The notes: generated by a model from the sequence alone, not told the origin. Positions 1 to 14,349 are shown, numbered from the stretch's first letter. The stretch: 64,000 nt of DNA from Dyella terrae (GCF_022394535.1 NZ_CP089414.1:3286001-3350000); one strand, 5' to 3'. Program-made: numbers and translations.

Positions 1-313
1 TAAAAGACGTCGGCCCCAACCGACGCCAAAAGGCCGCCTTGCTATGCAAGTGGCAGGTTCTGAAGGCGTTGCACCTCAGAACTTGCTGTCTGCCAGCTGA
101 ACAAGCCGGCGGATTCGTGATTACCAATTCGCAACCATTGCGTTCTTGATCTCGGTAGAAGTTGCTCCTTGTGAGCCACAACTACCAAGAACTTACGACC
201 TTATGGGAAAATTCTTGCGAATGTCAACGCTTTCGTAACGCTTGCTTCACGTTGAGATTCGGTTTTCAAGGCCACGCTCCTACTCACAAGTCGCCATCCG
301 CCAGGAAAATGCG
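1..313. other. Intergenic region ahead of the XRE-type regulator
   Basis: No gene is supported here. At the left edge there is a short hairpin (arms 8-13 and 20-25, CGTCGG/CCGACG) with a T4 tract on the minus strand. A second, imperfect dyad at 142-192 pairs GTTCTTG with CAAGAAC and has inner arms GGTAG and CTACC. It lies about 120 bases before the regulator start and could be an operator or an RNA fold. No convincing -35/-10 pair was found. Confidence 0.4.
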
Positions 314-883
314 ATGAATATGCAAAAAATTTCGACCAACGAGTCCTCATCCACCTTTGCTGACCGCATCAAAGTGCTGATCCAGCGGGTGGGCAGCGTC
401 ACCGAGATCGCACGTATGTGCGGGTTCTCCGAAGGCGTCGTGCGCAGCTGGCGCGACGGCAACACGGACCCGTCGCGCGCACGTTGCGTCACGCTGGCCA
501 AGACCCTGGGTATTTCCCTGGTGTGGCTGGTGGCTGGCGAAGGGCAGATTCAGGTCACGGACGCCATGGCCTCGGGCGAAGATCTGCCGAATGCGGAAGC
601 ATCGGCCAACCGCCATCGGTCCAAGCTGCGCACCGCGGCAGACACCCTGCATGCCAGCGGCCTGGCCATGGATCCGAGCCGCCTGAACACGGCGCTCCGC
701 ATCCTGCAGTCAGAGCTGGATCTGGCCGAGAGTCGCCTGACCTTGGCGGACAACGCCGACATGCTGGCTGACCTTTACGAGATCCTGGGTCCGGGCGGCA
801 ACGACGTCGACGCCACGGCCATGGTGTCGTTCAATCAGCGTCTGCACGAGCGCGTGAAGCGCGGTCGCCAGATCGTTGCATAA
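314..883 (+). CDS. XRE/CI-type helix-turn-helix transcriptional regulator
   Basis: This is a 190-residue putative DNA-binding protein. Residues about 15-75 look like a Cro/CI helix-turn-helix domain: a short N-terminal helix, the stretch TEIARMCGFSEGVVRSWRDG as the HTH, then the SLVWLVAGEG signature typical of phage CI-repressor N-terminal domains. The rest is a helical tail of about 110 residues with no visible protease or ligand domain, so it is not a LexA-like self-cleaving repressor. The start at 314 is preceded by AGGAAA at 303-308. The frame is open back to 242, but that longer start has no ribosome-binding site. The gene stands alone and converges on glyS across a shared terminator. 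Targets are unknown; the dyad at 142-192 could be an autoregulatory site. Confidence 0.7.
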   Translation: MNMQKISTNESSSTFADRIKVLIQRVGSVTEIARMCGFSEGVVRSWRDGNTDPSRARCVTLAKTLGISLVWLVAGEGQIQVTDAMASGEDLPNAEASANRHRSKLRTAADTLHASGLAMDPSRLNTALRILQSELDLAESRLTLADNADMLADLYEILGPGGNDVDATAMVSFNQRLHERVKRGRQIVA

Positions 884-907
884 GGTGCTGACCTCGCTCC
901 TGGCATA

Positions 908-939
908 AAAAAACGGCAGCCGCCTGGCTGCCGTTTTTT
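908..939. terminator. Bidirectional intrinsic terminator between the XRE gene and glyS
   Basis: Arms 908-920 and 927-939 (AAACGGCAGC and its complement) enclose a 6-base loop. A T6 tract follows on the plus strand and an A-run precedes on the other side, so the hairpin can end both converging transcripts. Confidence 0.85.
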
Positions 940-959
940 GTGGGCGATGACCCGCCGCG

Positions 960-3110
960 TTACAGGCGGGCGATGTCGGCGATGGCACCGAATTGCGCCT
1001 TGAGCTGGCCCAGCAGGGCCAGTCGGTTGGCGCGCACGGCCGGGTTGTCTGCGTTCACCAGCACGCTGTCGAAGAAGGCGTCCACCGGCGCCTGCAACTG
1101 GGCGAGACGCGTTAGCACCGCGGCGTAGTCGCCAGCCTGCAGCGGCGCCACCGTATCGGCGCGGGCCGCGTCGAGCGCGGCATGCAGTGCACGCTCAGCA
1201 TCTGCCTCGAAATGAGCCGGATCCACCGAAGTGCCCACCGGCACGGCACCCGCCTCCTCAGCCTGCTTGCGCAGAATGTTGGCGACGCGCTTGTTGGCGG
1301 CGGCCAGGCTCAGCGCTTCCGACCGGCGGCCGAACTCGCCCACCGCACGCAGGCGGCGATCGAAATCGACCAAACTGGACGGTGATACGGCCAGCACAGC
1401 CTCGAACTGTTCGGTAGTGAAGCCCTGCTCGGCGTAATAGCCGCGCAGGCGATCGAGCACGAATTCCACCAGTTCGTCGGCGAGCACCGCCCGACGCTTG
1501 CCCGCATCGAGCGCGGGCGCCTTGCCGTCCTTGCCCGGCTTAAGGCCAGCCGCGAGCGCGGCTTCTGGCAACAATTCCAGCGCCTCGACAAAGCTGCCGC
1601 GCAGGTCGAGCTCAAGACCGCCTTCGACCAGCGTACGCGCAAGACCGAGCGCGGCGCGGCGCAACGCGAACGGATCCTTGTTACCGCTCGGCTTCATACC
1701 GACGGCAAAGATGCCTGCCAGCGTGTCGAACCGATCCGCTACGGCGAGCACCTGGCCAACCTTGCCAGCCGCGATGGCGTCGCCGGCGAAACGGGGCTGG
1801 TAGTAGCTGTCCAGCGCGTCGGCCACGTCCTTCGCCTCACCGTGGTGCGAGGCGTAATAACGGCCCATCACACCCTGCAATTCGGGGAATTCACCGACCA
1901 TACGGGTGAGCAGATCGCATTTGCTGAGTGCCGCCGCACGCGTCGCCGCGCCGGCATCCACGCCCACGCGAGCGGCGATGATGCGAGCCAGCTCGGCCGC
2001 GCGCACGCTCTTGTCCCACAGGCTGCCCAGCGCCTGCTGGTAGGTCACATTCTTCAGCTGGTCCTGGTAGCTTGCCAGCGGCTCCTTGAGGTCTTCGTCC
2101 CAGAAGAACTTGGCATCCGCGAAGCGCGGACGGATCACGCGCTCGTAGCCCTTGCGGATTTCCGATGGCTGCTTGCTCTCGATGTTGGCGATACCGATGA
2201 AGTGCTCGGTGAGCTTGCCGTCCGCGTCGAACACCGGCACAAACTTTTGATTGGTCTCCATGGTGGTGACCAGGGCTTCCGGCGGCACGGCGAGGAACTC
2301 ACGATCGAACGTGCATGCAATCGCCACCGGCCATTCGGTGAGGTTGGCGATTTCGTTGAGCAACGCGTCATCGAGCTGCGGTACGCCACCGGTTTCCTTA
2401 GCTGCGCGGGCGACTTCATCGCGGATCTTCTGGCGGCGCTCGGCCGGATCGGCCAGCACCTTCGCCGCAGTCATCGCATCGAGCCAACTGTCGGCATCGG
2501 CGACATGCACCGGCTGTGTGTGCATGAAGCGATGACCGCGCGACTTGCGCCCACTGGTCAGGCCCAGCACGGAACCATCGACGATGTCCGAGCCATGCAG
2601 GATCACCAGCCAGTGCGCAGGACGCACGAAGCTGTAGTCGTGATCGCCCCAGCGCATGGGCTTGGGAATGGGCAGGCCCTTGAGCGCCTCGTCGACGATC
2701 TCCGGCAGCAACGCCGCGACCGGCTGACCCGGTTTCACCGCGCGGAACACGAACCACGAACCCTTATCGGTTTCGAGCTTCTCCAATTGCTCCACCGTGA
2801 CGCCACACGACTGCGCAAAGCCTTGCAGAGCCTTGCTCGGCTGGCCATTCGCATCCAGCGCGGCGTTGACGGCAGGGCCACGACGCTCGAGGTTCTGCTC
2901 CGGCTGGTTCACCGCCACCGACGGGATATGGACGGCCAAACGGCGAGGCGAGGCATATAGCTTGGCCTCGTCCAGGCCGGCTTCAACACCACGCTTGGCC
3001 AGACCGTCGCAAATGCCGCGCGAGAACGCCGTAGCCAGTTCGTCTAGCGCCTTGGGCGGCAGTTCCTCAGTGCCCAGCTCAATCAACAGCGGCTTGGTGG
3101 CGGCGCTCAT
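960..3110 (-). CDS. glyS: Glycine-tRNA ligase beta subunit
   Basis: A 716-residue protein matching the usual length of bacterial GlyS (about 690-720). The N-terminus carries the family signature [15 protein letters not shown]. The central part is the HD-type and B5-like body, and the C-terminus (about residues 590-716) is the DALR anticodon-binding region, with [12 protein letters not shown] and a stretch ending [19 protein letters not shown]. With GlyQ it forms the alpha2beta2 glycyl-tRNA synthetase that charges tRNA-Gly with glycine. Its start codon overlaps the glyQ stop (ATGA, 3107-3110), so the pair is translationally coupled. No frameshift or missing region was seen. Confidence 0.97.
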   Translation of the reverse strand: MSAATKPLLIELGTEELPPKALDELATAFSRGICDGLAKRGVEAGLDEAKLYASPRRLAVHIPSVAVNQPEQNLERRGPAVNAALDANGQPSKALQGFAQSCGVTVEQLEKLETDKGSWFVFRAVKPGQPVAALLPEIVDEALKGLPIPKPMRWGDHDYSFVRPAHWLVILHGSDIVDGSVLGLTSGRKSRGHRFMHTQPVHVADADSWLDAMTAAKVLADPAERRQKIRDEVARAAKETGGVPQLDDALLNEIANLTEWPVAIACTFDREFLAVPPEALVTTMETNQKFVPVFDADGKLTEHFIGIANIESKQPSEIRKGYERVIRPRFADAKFFWDEDLKEPLASYQDQLKNVTYQQALGSLWDKSVRAAELARIIAARVGVDAGAATRAAALSKCDLLTRMVGEFPELQGVMGRYYASHHGEAKDVADALDSYYQPRFAGDAIAAGKVGQVLAVADRFDTLAGIFAVGMKPSGNKDPFALRRAALGLARTLVEGGLELDLRGSFVEALELLPEAALAAGLKPGKDGKAPALDAGKRRAVLADELVEFVLDRLRGYYAEQGFTTEQFEAVLAVSPSSLVDFDRRLRAVGEFGRRSEALSLAAANKRVANILRKQAEEAGAVPVGTSVDPAHFEADAERALHAALDAARADTVAPLQAGDYAAVLTRLAQLQAPVDAFFDSVLVNADNPAVRANRLALLGQLKAQFGAIADIARL

Positions 3111-4018
3111 GCAGCCTGCTCCTTGAGGTTCTTCTTCACGCCCGGGAAGCCGAGCTTTTCACGTTGTGCCACATAGGCCTCGGCCACTGCGCGGGCCAGC
3201 GTGCGTACACGCAGGATGTAGCGCTGACGTTCGGTCACACTGATGGCACGGCGGGCATCAAGCAAATTGAAGGTATGGCTGGCTTTCATCACCTGCTCGT
3301 AAGCTGGCAACGGCAGGCCAACGGCGATCAGCTTGTTGGCCTCGCCTTCGCACACGTCGAACCAGCGCAGCAATTCCGGCACGTTGGCGTGCTCGAAGTT
3401 GTACGTGCTTTGTTCCACTTCGTTTTGATGGAACACGTCGCCATAGGTGACGGTGCCGTGCGGGCCTTCGGTCCACACCAGATCGTAGATGTTGTCGACG
3501 TTCTGCAGGTACATGGCCAGGCGCTCGAGACCGTAGGTGATCTCACCGGTCACGGGACGACACTCCAAGCCACCTGCTTGCTGGAAGTAAGTGAACTGGG
3601 TCACTTCCATGCCGTTGAGCCAGACCTCCCATCCCAGGCCCCAGGCGCCCAGCGTGGGCGATTCCCAGTTGTCCTCGACGAAGCGCAAGTCATGCACCAG
3701 CGGATCCAGCCCCAACTCCTTCAGCGAACCGATGTACAGGTCCAGGATGTTGTCCGGATTGGGCTTCATCACCACCTGATACTGGTAGTAATGCTGCAGG
3801 CGGTTGGGGTTTTGGCCGTAGCGGCCATCAGTAGGACGGCGCGAGGGCTGCACATAGGCCGCTGCCCACGGCTCGGGACCGAGCGAACGCAGGAAGGTGG
3901 CAGGGTGGAAGGTGCCGGCGCCGACCTCGGTATCGAGGGGCTGCAGCAAGACACAACCCTGCGCCGCCCAGTAGCGGTTGAGGGTCTGGATCACATCTTG
4001 GAAGGTGCGCGCGGACAT
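3107..4018 (-). CDS. glyQ: Glycine-tRNA ligase alpha subunit
   Basis: A 303-residue protein, the same length as E. coli GlyQ. It begins [20 protein letters not shown] and contains the class II catalytic-core stretches [16 protein letters not shown] and [14 protein letters not shown]. It supplies the glycyl-adenylate active site of the tetrameric synthetase. The frame stays open far upstream, but that part is antisense to the secretion-ATPase gene. The start at 4018 is chosen because homology begins there and GGAAAG precedes it. The gene is divergent from the ATPase gene, and a TATACT -10-like box lies on the minus strand at 4049-4054. Confidence 0.97.
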   Translation of the reverse strand: MSARTFQDVIQTLNRYWAAQGCVLLQPLDTEVGAGTFHPATFLRSLGPEPWAAAYVQPSRRPTDGRYGQNPNRLQHYYQYQVVMKPNPDNILDLYIGSLKELGLDPLVHDLRFVEDNWESPTLGAWGLGWEVWLNGMEVTQFTYFQQAGGLECRPVTGEITYGLERLAMYLQNVDNIYDLVWTEGPHGTVTYGDVFHQNEVEQSTYNFEHANVPELLRWFDVCEGEANKLIAVGLPLPAYEQVMKASHTFNLLDARRAISVTERQRYILRVRTLARAVAEAYVAQREKLGFPGVKKNLKEQAA

Positions 4019-4048
4019 GGCTTTCCGTGGGCTTGAATAAAGCGGGTT

Positions 4049-4054
4049 AGTATA
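4049..4054 (-). promoter_or_regulatory. Putative -10 box of the glyQS promoter
   Basis: TATACT on the minus strand, 31 bases before the glyQ start. No good -35 hexamer is present at 16-18 bases, so this is a weak assignment from one element. Confidence 0.3.
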
Positions 4055-4114
4055 GCCGGGACCGCATTCTCCGCTGGATTCCGGCGAAAAATGCCCACCA
4101 GGAGAGATCGCTGC

Positions 4115-5924
4115 ATGGCCGCTTCGCCGCAATCCGTGTCCCTGCTCGGCCGCCATAACCGGCTGGTACTCGACGACATGCTGGCCACACTGGTGGTTGA
4201 TGGGTATTTGCTGGCCGAAGATGCCAAGCAGGTCCGCATGGGGTCCCGCAGTGGACGCAGCACGGTGGAGCTGCATCCGCTGGTGCTGGTGGCGAATGCC
4301 AAGCTGCCCAACCAGCGGGATCCGGGTCGCCCGCTGAGCCTGGAGGCACTGACCGAATGGCTGGCACGTCACGCCCAGCTGCCGTACCTCAAGATCGACC
4401 CGATGAAGATCAACGCAGCCTCGGTGACCCAGGTGGTGAGCCGTGCTTACGCGGAGCGCCATCGCATCCTGCCCGTCGCTGTCACGTCGGGCGAAGTGAC
4501 CTTCGCCACCTGCGAACCGTTCGATAACGGCTGGGCGCCTGATCTGTCGCACATGATTCGCCGCGACGTGAAGCGTGTGGTGTCCAATCCGATCGACATC
4601 AATCGCTACCTGGCCGAATTCTATGGGGTGCAGCGCTCCATCCAACTGGCACAGGACGCCAAGGGTCAAGGTACGCCGTCGGGAATTCTCAACTTCGAAC
4701 AGCTGCTGGAACTGGGCAAGAGCGGCGAGGTTGGCGCGGACGACCGCCACGTTGTGCATATTGTCGATTGGCTGCTGCAGTACGCCTTCGAACAACGCGC
4801 CTCGGACATCCACTTGGAGCCCCGCCGCGACGCCGGCCTCATGCGCTTTCGCATCGACGGTGTGATGCACAAGGTGTTCGAGCTACCGCCGCCGGTGATG
4901 ACTGCGGTGACTGCACGTATCAAGATCCTTTCGCGCATGGACGTAGCGGAGAAGCGCCGGCCGCAGGATGGTCGCATCAAGACGCGCTCCTCGACCGGCC
5001 GCGAAGTGGAACTGCGTATCTCCACCATGCCGACGGCGTTCGGCGAAAAGGTGGTGATGCGTATCTTTGACCCGGACATCGTCGCCAAAGACTTCTCGCA
5101 ACTGGGTTTCTCTGCGGAGGAAAACGACTCGTGGCGCACGATGGTCGAGCGCCCGCACGGCATTGTGCTGGTGACTGGCCCCACCGGTTCGGGCAAGACC
5201 ACGACGTTGTATTCCACGCTCAAGCACCTCGCCACACCCGAACTGAATGTGTGCACGGTGGAAGACCCGATCGAAATGGTCAGCCCCGAGTTCAACCAGA
5301 TGCAGGTACAGCCCGCGATTGATCTGGACTTCGCGATGGGCGTACGCACGCTGTTGCGACAGGACCCAGACATCATCATGGTGGGCGAAATCCGCGACCT
5401 GGAAACCGCGCAGATGGCGGTGCAGGCATCGCTTACGGGTCACCTCGTGCTGTCCACGCTGCATACCAACGATGCACCCAGCGCGATCACGCGTCTGCTC
5501 GATCTCAGGCGTGCCGCATTACCTGATCCAATCGACGTTGACAGGTGTCGTCGCGCAGCGACTGGTGCGCACACTATGCGCGCACTGCAAACAGGAAACC
5601 GAGCAGGATCCGCACGAGTGGACCGCCCTTACACACGGCTGGTCGGTGCCTTTGCCCGGTAAGGTGTTCAAGCCGGTTGGCTGCCTGGAATGTCGCAACA
5701 CCGGTTTCATGGGACGCACCGGTATCTATGAGATGTTGCCGCTGACGTCGCGGCTGCGTGGTTTGATTTCGGCACAGCTGGATCTTGGGCACTTTGGTCA
5801 TGCTGCCCTGGCCGAAGGCATGCGTCCGTTGCGCATTTCCGCCGCAGCCCAAGTAGCCCGCGGTGTCACCACAGTGAAGGAAGTCCTGACCGTGATTCCG
5901 CCAATTGAACATGGCACTGTCTGA
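4115..5924 (+). pseudogene. GspE/PilB-family secretion or pilus ATPase, broken by a one-base insertion
   Basis: If one base is removed near 5507 this reads as a roughly 602-residue type II secretion/type IV pilus ATPase. The N-terminal half holds a GspE-N-like domain. Then come the Walker A motif GPTGSGKTT (from about residue 355), the Asp box, the Walker B region DPDIIMVGEIRD, and the His box LVLSTLHTND. After LLDL the frame shifts. The other frame resumes exactly with VPHYLIQSTLTGVVAQRL, a CAHC...CLEC zinc-ribbon and GFMGRTGIYEML, all expected for GspE. Extra base a5507 (CTCAGGCGTG instead of CTCGGCGTG) explains the break. AGGAG at 4100-4104 supports the start at 4115. No GspF, pilin or other secretion gene is nearby, so its partner machinery must lie elsewhere. 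A sequencing error is as likely as a real lesion. Confidence 0.85.
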
Positions 5925-6684
5925 AGCTGTCCAACCGTCCCGCCTTCCACTGTCGTATCGCATGAAGCCTGTACTGATCATCCGCACCGGTCGCGCCCCT
6001 GATTCCATCCGAGCACGGCACGGTGACTTCCCTCATTGGTTTCGCCTTGGTGCGCAACTTTCTCCCGAGCGCATGCGCGTCATCGATGTAGAGGCAGGCG
6101 AAGAGCTGCCGCCGCCGAACCAAGTGGCCGGCGCACTTATCACCGGCTCTGCTGCCATGGTCACGGAGCGTAGACCGTGGAGCGAACGCACTGCAGGGTG
6201 GATCCGCGATGCCATGGATCTGGAGCTTCCCCTGTTCGGCGTGTGTTACGGACATCAGCTGATGTCGCATGCCCTCGGCGGCCGCGTCGACTATCTGCCC
6301 GGCGGCCGAGAGATCGGTACCGTATCGCTGAGCGTACTTGACGTAGCGAAGAACGACCCGCTTGCGAGCGCGTTGCCATCCACCTTCCGCGCGCACGCCA
6401 CGCATGAGCAGAGCGTGCTGGAACTGCCTAAAGGCACGACGGTGCTGGCGAGCTCGGACCGCGATCCGAACCATCTCGTGCGTTATGGCAAGAACGCGAT
6501 GAGCACGCAGTTCCATCCCGAGTTCAACGCCGACGTGATGCGCGCTTACATTCATCGCAAGCAGCACGACATGAAGCGCGAGGGGTTCGATCCGCACCAT
6601 ACCTTCAGGCAAGTCGCACCCACACCGCTCGCCCGTCGCCTGTTCCGTCAGTTCTCCCGACATCACGGATTGGCCACAGGCTGA
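5911..6684 (+). CDS. Class I glutamine amidotransferase (GMP synthase-like)
   Basis: A protein of about 257 residues with a class I (triad) amidotransferase fold. The nucleophile elbow FGVCYGHQLMSHALGG holds the catalytic Cys, and FHPEFN supplies the His-x-Glu pair. The N-terminal GALITGSAAMV matches the GATase loop. There is no ATP-pyrophosphatase domain, so it is a free-standing GMP synthase-like amidotransferase, not GuaA. These hydrolyse glutamine or gamma-glutamyl compounds; the substrate cannot be told. The start overlaps the end of the ATPase gene by 14 bases. ATG 5911 and ATG 5962 (MKPVLIIRTG, where similarity begins) are both possible, and neither has a strong ribosome-binding site. 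Confidence 0.8.
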   Translation: MALSEAVQPSRLPLSYRMKPVLIIRTGRAPDSIRARHGDFPHWFRLGAQLSPERMRVIDVEAGEELPPPNQVAGALITGSAAMVTERRPWSERTAGWIRDAMDLELPLFGVCYGHQLMSHALGGRVDYLPGGREIGTVSLSVLDVAKNDPLASALPSTFRAHATHEQSVLELPKGTTVLASSDRDPNHLVRYGKNAMSTQFHPEFNADVMRAYIHRKQHDMKREGFDPHHTFRQVAPTPLARRLFRQFSRHHGLATG

Positions 6685-6763
6685 CGCGGTTGTCACCGGC
6701 GAGGTCTAGAATGACCTATGGGTAAGCCGGACGAATCCGGGCGCCGCCACACGGATAGACATC

Positions 6764-7885
6764 ATGGGTCGACAACCGCATGTGCACCGAGCGTCCGTGA
6801 TTGCGATACGCCTGGTCGACATTGCAGACACGATCGACCTCACCGCGGCGGAATCTCTATGGGTGCAGCAGGCGCGCACCGCAGCCGCGCGCAGCCGGTT
6901 GGCGACAGCGTCGCCCAAGGCAATGACGTTCGGCGTACCGCCAGTGGAACTCACGCTTGGCACCATTCAGGTCGACATCGCCGGACAAACGGTGCAGGCG
7001 ACGGCGCTGGCAAGACTGTACGAATTCGGTGTGGCGGCCTTTTCCATCCGTGTGCCCGCCGATGACTTGCCATGGCCGGACTTCAGTGCACGCGTGAATG
7101 CGGTGGATGCATCGCTCGGCATCGCATCGGGTACCGACCTGTGGAACCGGCTAGTGGTGCAGATCACAGGCATCATGCGCCCGGCACTGTTGAGACCCAA
7201 CCAAGCGCCTCTGCATGAGGACTATCTGCTCGGACTCGTGCATTCACTGGATGGCGTCACCAGTACAGCAGCATTGCACGACGAGCTTGACTTGGTGCCC
7301 CTGCTGGCCGGCGAATCCAGACCACTTTCGGAGCAGGCGCGCCAGGAGCTGCTACGGCAGCGCTTCTCCTATTACACCGATGATCTCGCGGTGCTCACAT
7401 GGGATCGTGCTTTCATCTATGAGCCGCGCGACGACTCGGATGTCGTCGATGTGCTTGAAGTCGCCAACGCGCAGCTACTGGAACTTCGTTATTACGACGA
7501 GCTGCTCGATGCTGAGCTGCCGCGCATGTACGACTTGGTGGAAGCGACCCACCACGTAGCGAACCCCTTTGCTGCACGGCGTTACGCGGACCTTGCCCGT
7601 CATCTCTACACACTCGTGGCGGAAGTCACTGAGATAACGGAGAAAGTGGATAACGCGCTGCAGGTCACCGAGGACGTCTATCTTGCGCGCGTCTATGCCG
7701 CTGCACTGGAGTTGTTTCGCGTACCACACGTGAGCAAGGCGGTGGATCGCAAGCTGTCCATCATTCGCGACAGCTATTCGGCGCTTTACGAGGAAGCTTC
7801 AGGCAAGCGTGGCGAGTTGCTCGAGTTGGCGATCATCGCGCTGATCGTAGTGGAAATCGTGATTGCTGTTGTCCGCCACGTCTAG
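6764..7885 (+). CDS. RMD1/YagE-family (DUF155) protein
   Basis: A 373-residue protein. The middle has an acidic alpha/beta region (LYEFGVAAFSIRVPADDL). The second half carries the helical signature of DUF155, including VDNALQVTEDVYLARVYAAAL and LSIIRDSYSALYEEASGKRG, and it ends in a hydrophobic helix, LLELAIIALIVVEIVIAVV, that probably anchors it in the membrane. The family is known from yeast Rmd1 and many bacteria, but its biochemical role is unsettled. It sits 79 bases after the amidotransferase gene and stops 8 bases before the convergent DUF1820 gene. The family assignment rests on the C-terminal half; function is not proposed. Confidence 0.6.
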   Translation: MGRQPHVHRASVIAIRLVDIADTIDLTAAESLWVQQARTAAARSRLATASPKAMTFGVPPVELTLGTIQVDIAGQTVQATALARLYEFGVAAFSIRVPADDLPWPDFSARVNAVDASLGIASGTDLWNRLVVQITGIMRPALLRPNQAPLHEDYLLGLVHSLDGVTSTAALHDELDLVPLLAGESRPLSEQARQELLRQRFSYYTDDLAVLTWDRAFIYEPRDDSDVVDVLEVANAQLLELRYYDELLDAELPRMYDLVEATHHVANPFAARRYADLARHLYTLVAEVTEITEKVDNALQVTEDVYLARVYAAALELFRVPHVSKAVDRKLSIIRDSYSALYEEASGKRGELLELAIIALIVVEIVIAVVRHV

Positions 7886-7893
7886 CGAAAGGC

Positions 7894-8217
7894 TCATCGA
7901 GCGCGGGGAGGCATTGGGAAAAGCGTGATCTTCTGGCCGTCGCCAGCATCACGAATCACCAGTGCCCCCTTGCTCTCCACTTCTTCGATGCGCACGACAG
8001 ACTGCATGGGCAAATGAAGCACACGCGTATCTTTGAATTCCTCGCGCAGCTTTTCTTCGGTGGGATCCACCAGCAGCCCCTCTCCGATCGGCTCGAATAC
8101 CAATTCGCCGACCTCGGTAAAACCCCAAAGGCTGCTAGAAGCCACATGCCGGGCATAGAGCTCGTAGCACTTGCCCAGGTGGAGGAAGGTCACCTTGTAG
8201 AGTTTCTTGTTGCGCAT
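7894..8217 (-). CDS. DUF1820 family protein
   Basis: A 107-residue protein beginning MRNKKLYKVTFLHLGKCYEL and containing the conserved WGFTEVGELVFEP and LLVDPTEEKLREEF stretches of DUF1820, a small soluble family common in Xanthomonadales and Pseudomonas. Its role is unknown. It follows the rhomboid gene by 9 bases on the same strand, so the two are probably co-transcribed. It converges on the RMD1-like gene with 8 bases between the stops. Confidence 0.85.
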   Translation of the reverse strand: MRNKKLYKVTFLHLGKCYELYARHVASSSLWGFTEVGELVFEPIGEGLLVDPTEEKLREEFKDTRVLHLPMQSVVRIEEVESKGALVIRDAGDGQKITLFPMPPRAR

Positions 8218-8226
8218 ACGCCTATT

Positions 8227-8910
8227 TTAGCCGCGCAGGCGCCGTGCAATGGCGCCTCGTGAGAACAGTGCGAATACGAGGCCGAACAGGAAACCGGCGA
8301 TGTGCGTCCACCAGACCACCGCGCCGTAACTCGGCCCGACGTAGCTGAAGAGCAGCTGCAACAGGATCCAGATGCCAATCAACAGAAAAGCCGGGACGCG
8401 TACGAACTCCAGGTAAAAACCGAGCGGCAAGACCAGACCCAGCCGTGCGCGGGGGAAAAGCGCGATATACGTGCCCAATACTGCCGATACGGCACCGCTG
8501 CATCCAATGATCGGAGAACGAATACCGACCAAGGACAGTGCACCAACCAGATTGGCCACCATGCCGCCAAGTACAAACAGCAGCAGGAAACGAAACGAGC
8601 CCAACGCTCGCTCTGCCGGCAGGCCGAAGATCACCAGAAAGAGCAGGTTGCCAAGCAAATGCAGCCAGGCGAGATGGATGAAAAGCGCGGTGAACAGCCG
8701 GAGCAGAGAGGGATCATGCAGCTGCGGCAGCAGCGGGGCCTTCGGATCGAAAATGTCCGCCGGCACCGTGCCCCATTCCAACCACATTGACATGCGCTGT
8801 GGCCCCGGCATCAACGCCAATCCGACGAAACTGATCACGCATACGACGACCAGGAGCACGGTAGCCCACTGAACGTGTCGGCGGCGGTGGGTTTCGACAT
8901 GGACAAACAC
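8227..8910 (-). CDS. Rhomboid-family intramembrane serine protease
   Basis: A 227-residue polytopic membrane protein with about six helices. The catalytic Ser138 lies in GCSGAVSAVLG (the GxSG loop), and the partner His203 in THIAGFLFG. The HLLGN motif (His84, Asn88) supplies the oxyanion-side residues. All dyad residues are intact, so it should cleave transmembrane substrates within the inner membrane. The start is GTG at 8910, preceded by CGGAG eight bases upstream; no in-frame ATG lies nearby. DUF1820 follows as the second gene of the pair. The substrate is unknown. Confidence 0.88.
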   Translation of the reverse strand: MFVHVETHRRRHVQWATVLLVVVCVISFVGLALMPGPQRMSMWLEWGTVPADIFDPKAPLLPQLHDPSLLRLFTALFIHLAWLHLLGNLLFLVIFGLPAERALGSFRFLLLFVLGGMVANLVGALSLVGIRSPIIGCSGAVSAVLGTYIALFPRARLGLVLPLGFYLEFVRVPAFLLIGIWILLQLLFSYVGPSYGAVVWWTHIAGFLFGLVFALFSRGAIARRLRG

Positions 8911-9055
8911 AGAAGCGCTCCGCAGGATGCAGGCAGGGTTGACCTTGCATCATAGGCGATAAGTTTTTCCTGCACAGGGAAAACACATACGCACCGGGCG
9001 CGATGACATCTCAATTCGTGGTCGCGGCGTGTGATGTTTTCCTTTCGTGCAAAGA

Positions 9056-9085
9056 CAAACGCCTTCCCGGATGGGAAGGCGTTTG
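9056..9085 (-). terminator. Terminator of the rRNA operon
   Basis: A perfect 13-base-pair stem (9056-9068 with 9073-9085, CAAACGCCTTCCC) with a GGAT loop, 12 bases beyond the 5S gene in the direction of transcription. A short T-rich stretch (TCTTTG) follows on the minus strand. Confidence 0.75.
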
Positions 9086-9096
9086 AGGGATAAAGC

Positions 9097-9209
9097 CCCT
9101 GGCGGTGACCTACTCTTGCATGAGGATTCACACTACCATCGGCGCAGCTGCGTTTCACTTCCGAGTTCGGGATGGGATCGGGTGGGACCACAGCGCTATA
9201 GCCGCCAGG
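9097..9209 (-). rRNA. rrf: 5S ribosomal RNA
   Basis: On the minus strand the gene starts CCTGGCGGCTATAGCGCTG, contains the conserved CCCGAACTCGGAAGTGAAAC segment, and ends at ACCGCCAGG, which pairs with the 5' end to form helix I. It is the last gene of the leftward rRNA operon, about 130 bases after 23S. The ends are good to a few bases. Confidence 0.93.
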
Positions 9210-9339
9210 GAAAGGGTGGGAACAGCGCATAAATGCGCCAGTTCCGCAGAGGGTGTAAACGAGTGACAAGCGTTTGGTGAAATTCGAACTAGATGTTTCG
9301 TCGAGACGATAATGTCTGCGAAGCGTCTTGGGGTTATAT

Positions 9340-12217
<2,878 letters not shown>

Positions 12218-12449
12218 TATAACCCCAAGTCGCCTCGGGGCCGATAACGCATCACTTACGAGGTGATGATTATCGATGTCCAAACAACGCGTTCGCTTAA
12301 TTGCCTCAACGACACATCTCGGTTCGGTTTCGAACCAAAACGCTTGTCACTCGTTTACTTTGTCAAAGAACACAAGAACGGCCACAATGCCGCCTCGTTT
12401 CTAAATCTTTATGTGTGCGCTGCCTTCATTTCACGTCGTGCCACCAAAA
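12218..12449 (-). promoter_or_regulatory. tRNA-Ala to 23S spacer with a boxA-like antitermination site
   Basis: Internal transcribed spacer. On the minus strand TGTTCTTTGACA at about 12360-12371 resembles the rrn boxA consensus (TGCTCTTTAACA), in the usual place ahead of 23S. No coding capacity is credible here. Confidence 0.55.
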
Positions 12450-12525
12450 TGGTGGAGCCAGTCAGGATCGAACTGACGACCCCCTGCTTGCAAAGCAGGT
12501 GCTCTCCCAGCTGAGCTATGGCCCC
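12450..12525 (-). tRNA. tRNA-Ala (anticodon TGC)
   Basis: A 76-base gene on the minus strand: GGGGCCATAGCTCAGCTGGG at the 5' end, anticodon loop CTTTGCAAG (TGC), T-loop GTTCGATCC, encoded CCA end. It is the second of the two standard tRNA genes in the 16S-23S spacer. Confidence 0.97.
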
Positions 12526-12536
12526 AAGTGATTCAG

Positions 12537-12613
<77 letters not shown>

Positions 12614-12803
12614 GGGAACCTTTGCATCAACAAAAAAACCTCGCCCACGACGTTACCGTCGAAGCGGGGTTTCTTTGAAGAAACCGACCAGGGATGGCCG
12701 GTCTTGCTTGTCGCGGCAAATATGCCGCGTGAAGCAATACTTCGCGTGAAATAAAGTGCAGGTGTCTTGTGTGGACGTCTTGCGGGGAGAAGATGTCGTT
12801 CTC

Positions 12804-14349
<1,546 letters not shown>

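Noticed and set aside
1842..2960. A 372-codon plus-strand reading frame
   Set aside because: Antisense to glyS, no recognisable domain, typical shadow composition.
3971..4120. T-box or glycine riboswitch ahead of glyQS
   Set aside because: The space between the glyQ start and the divergent gene is too short and shows no T-box sequence or tandem glycine aptamer pattern.
12614..12803. Extra tRNA gene in the 16S to tRNA-Ile spacer
   Set aside because: Hairpins are present, but no T-loop or anticodon arm was found; they are more likely RNase III processing stems.
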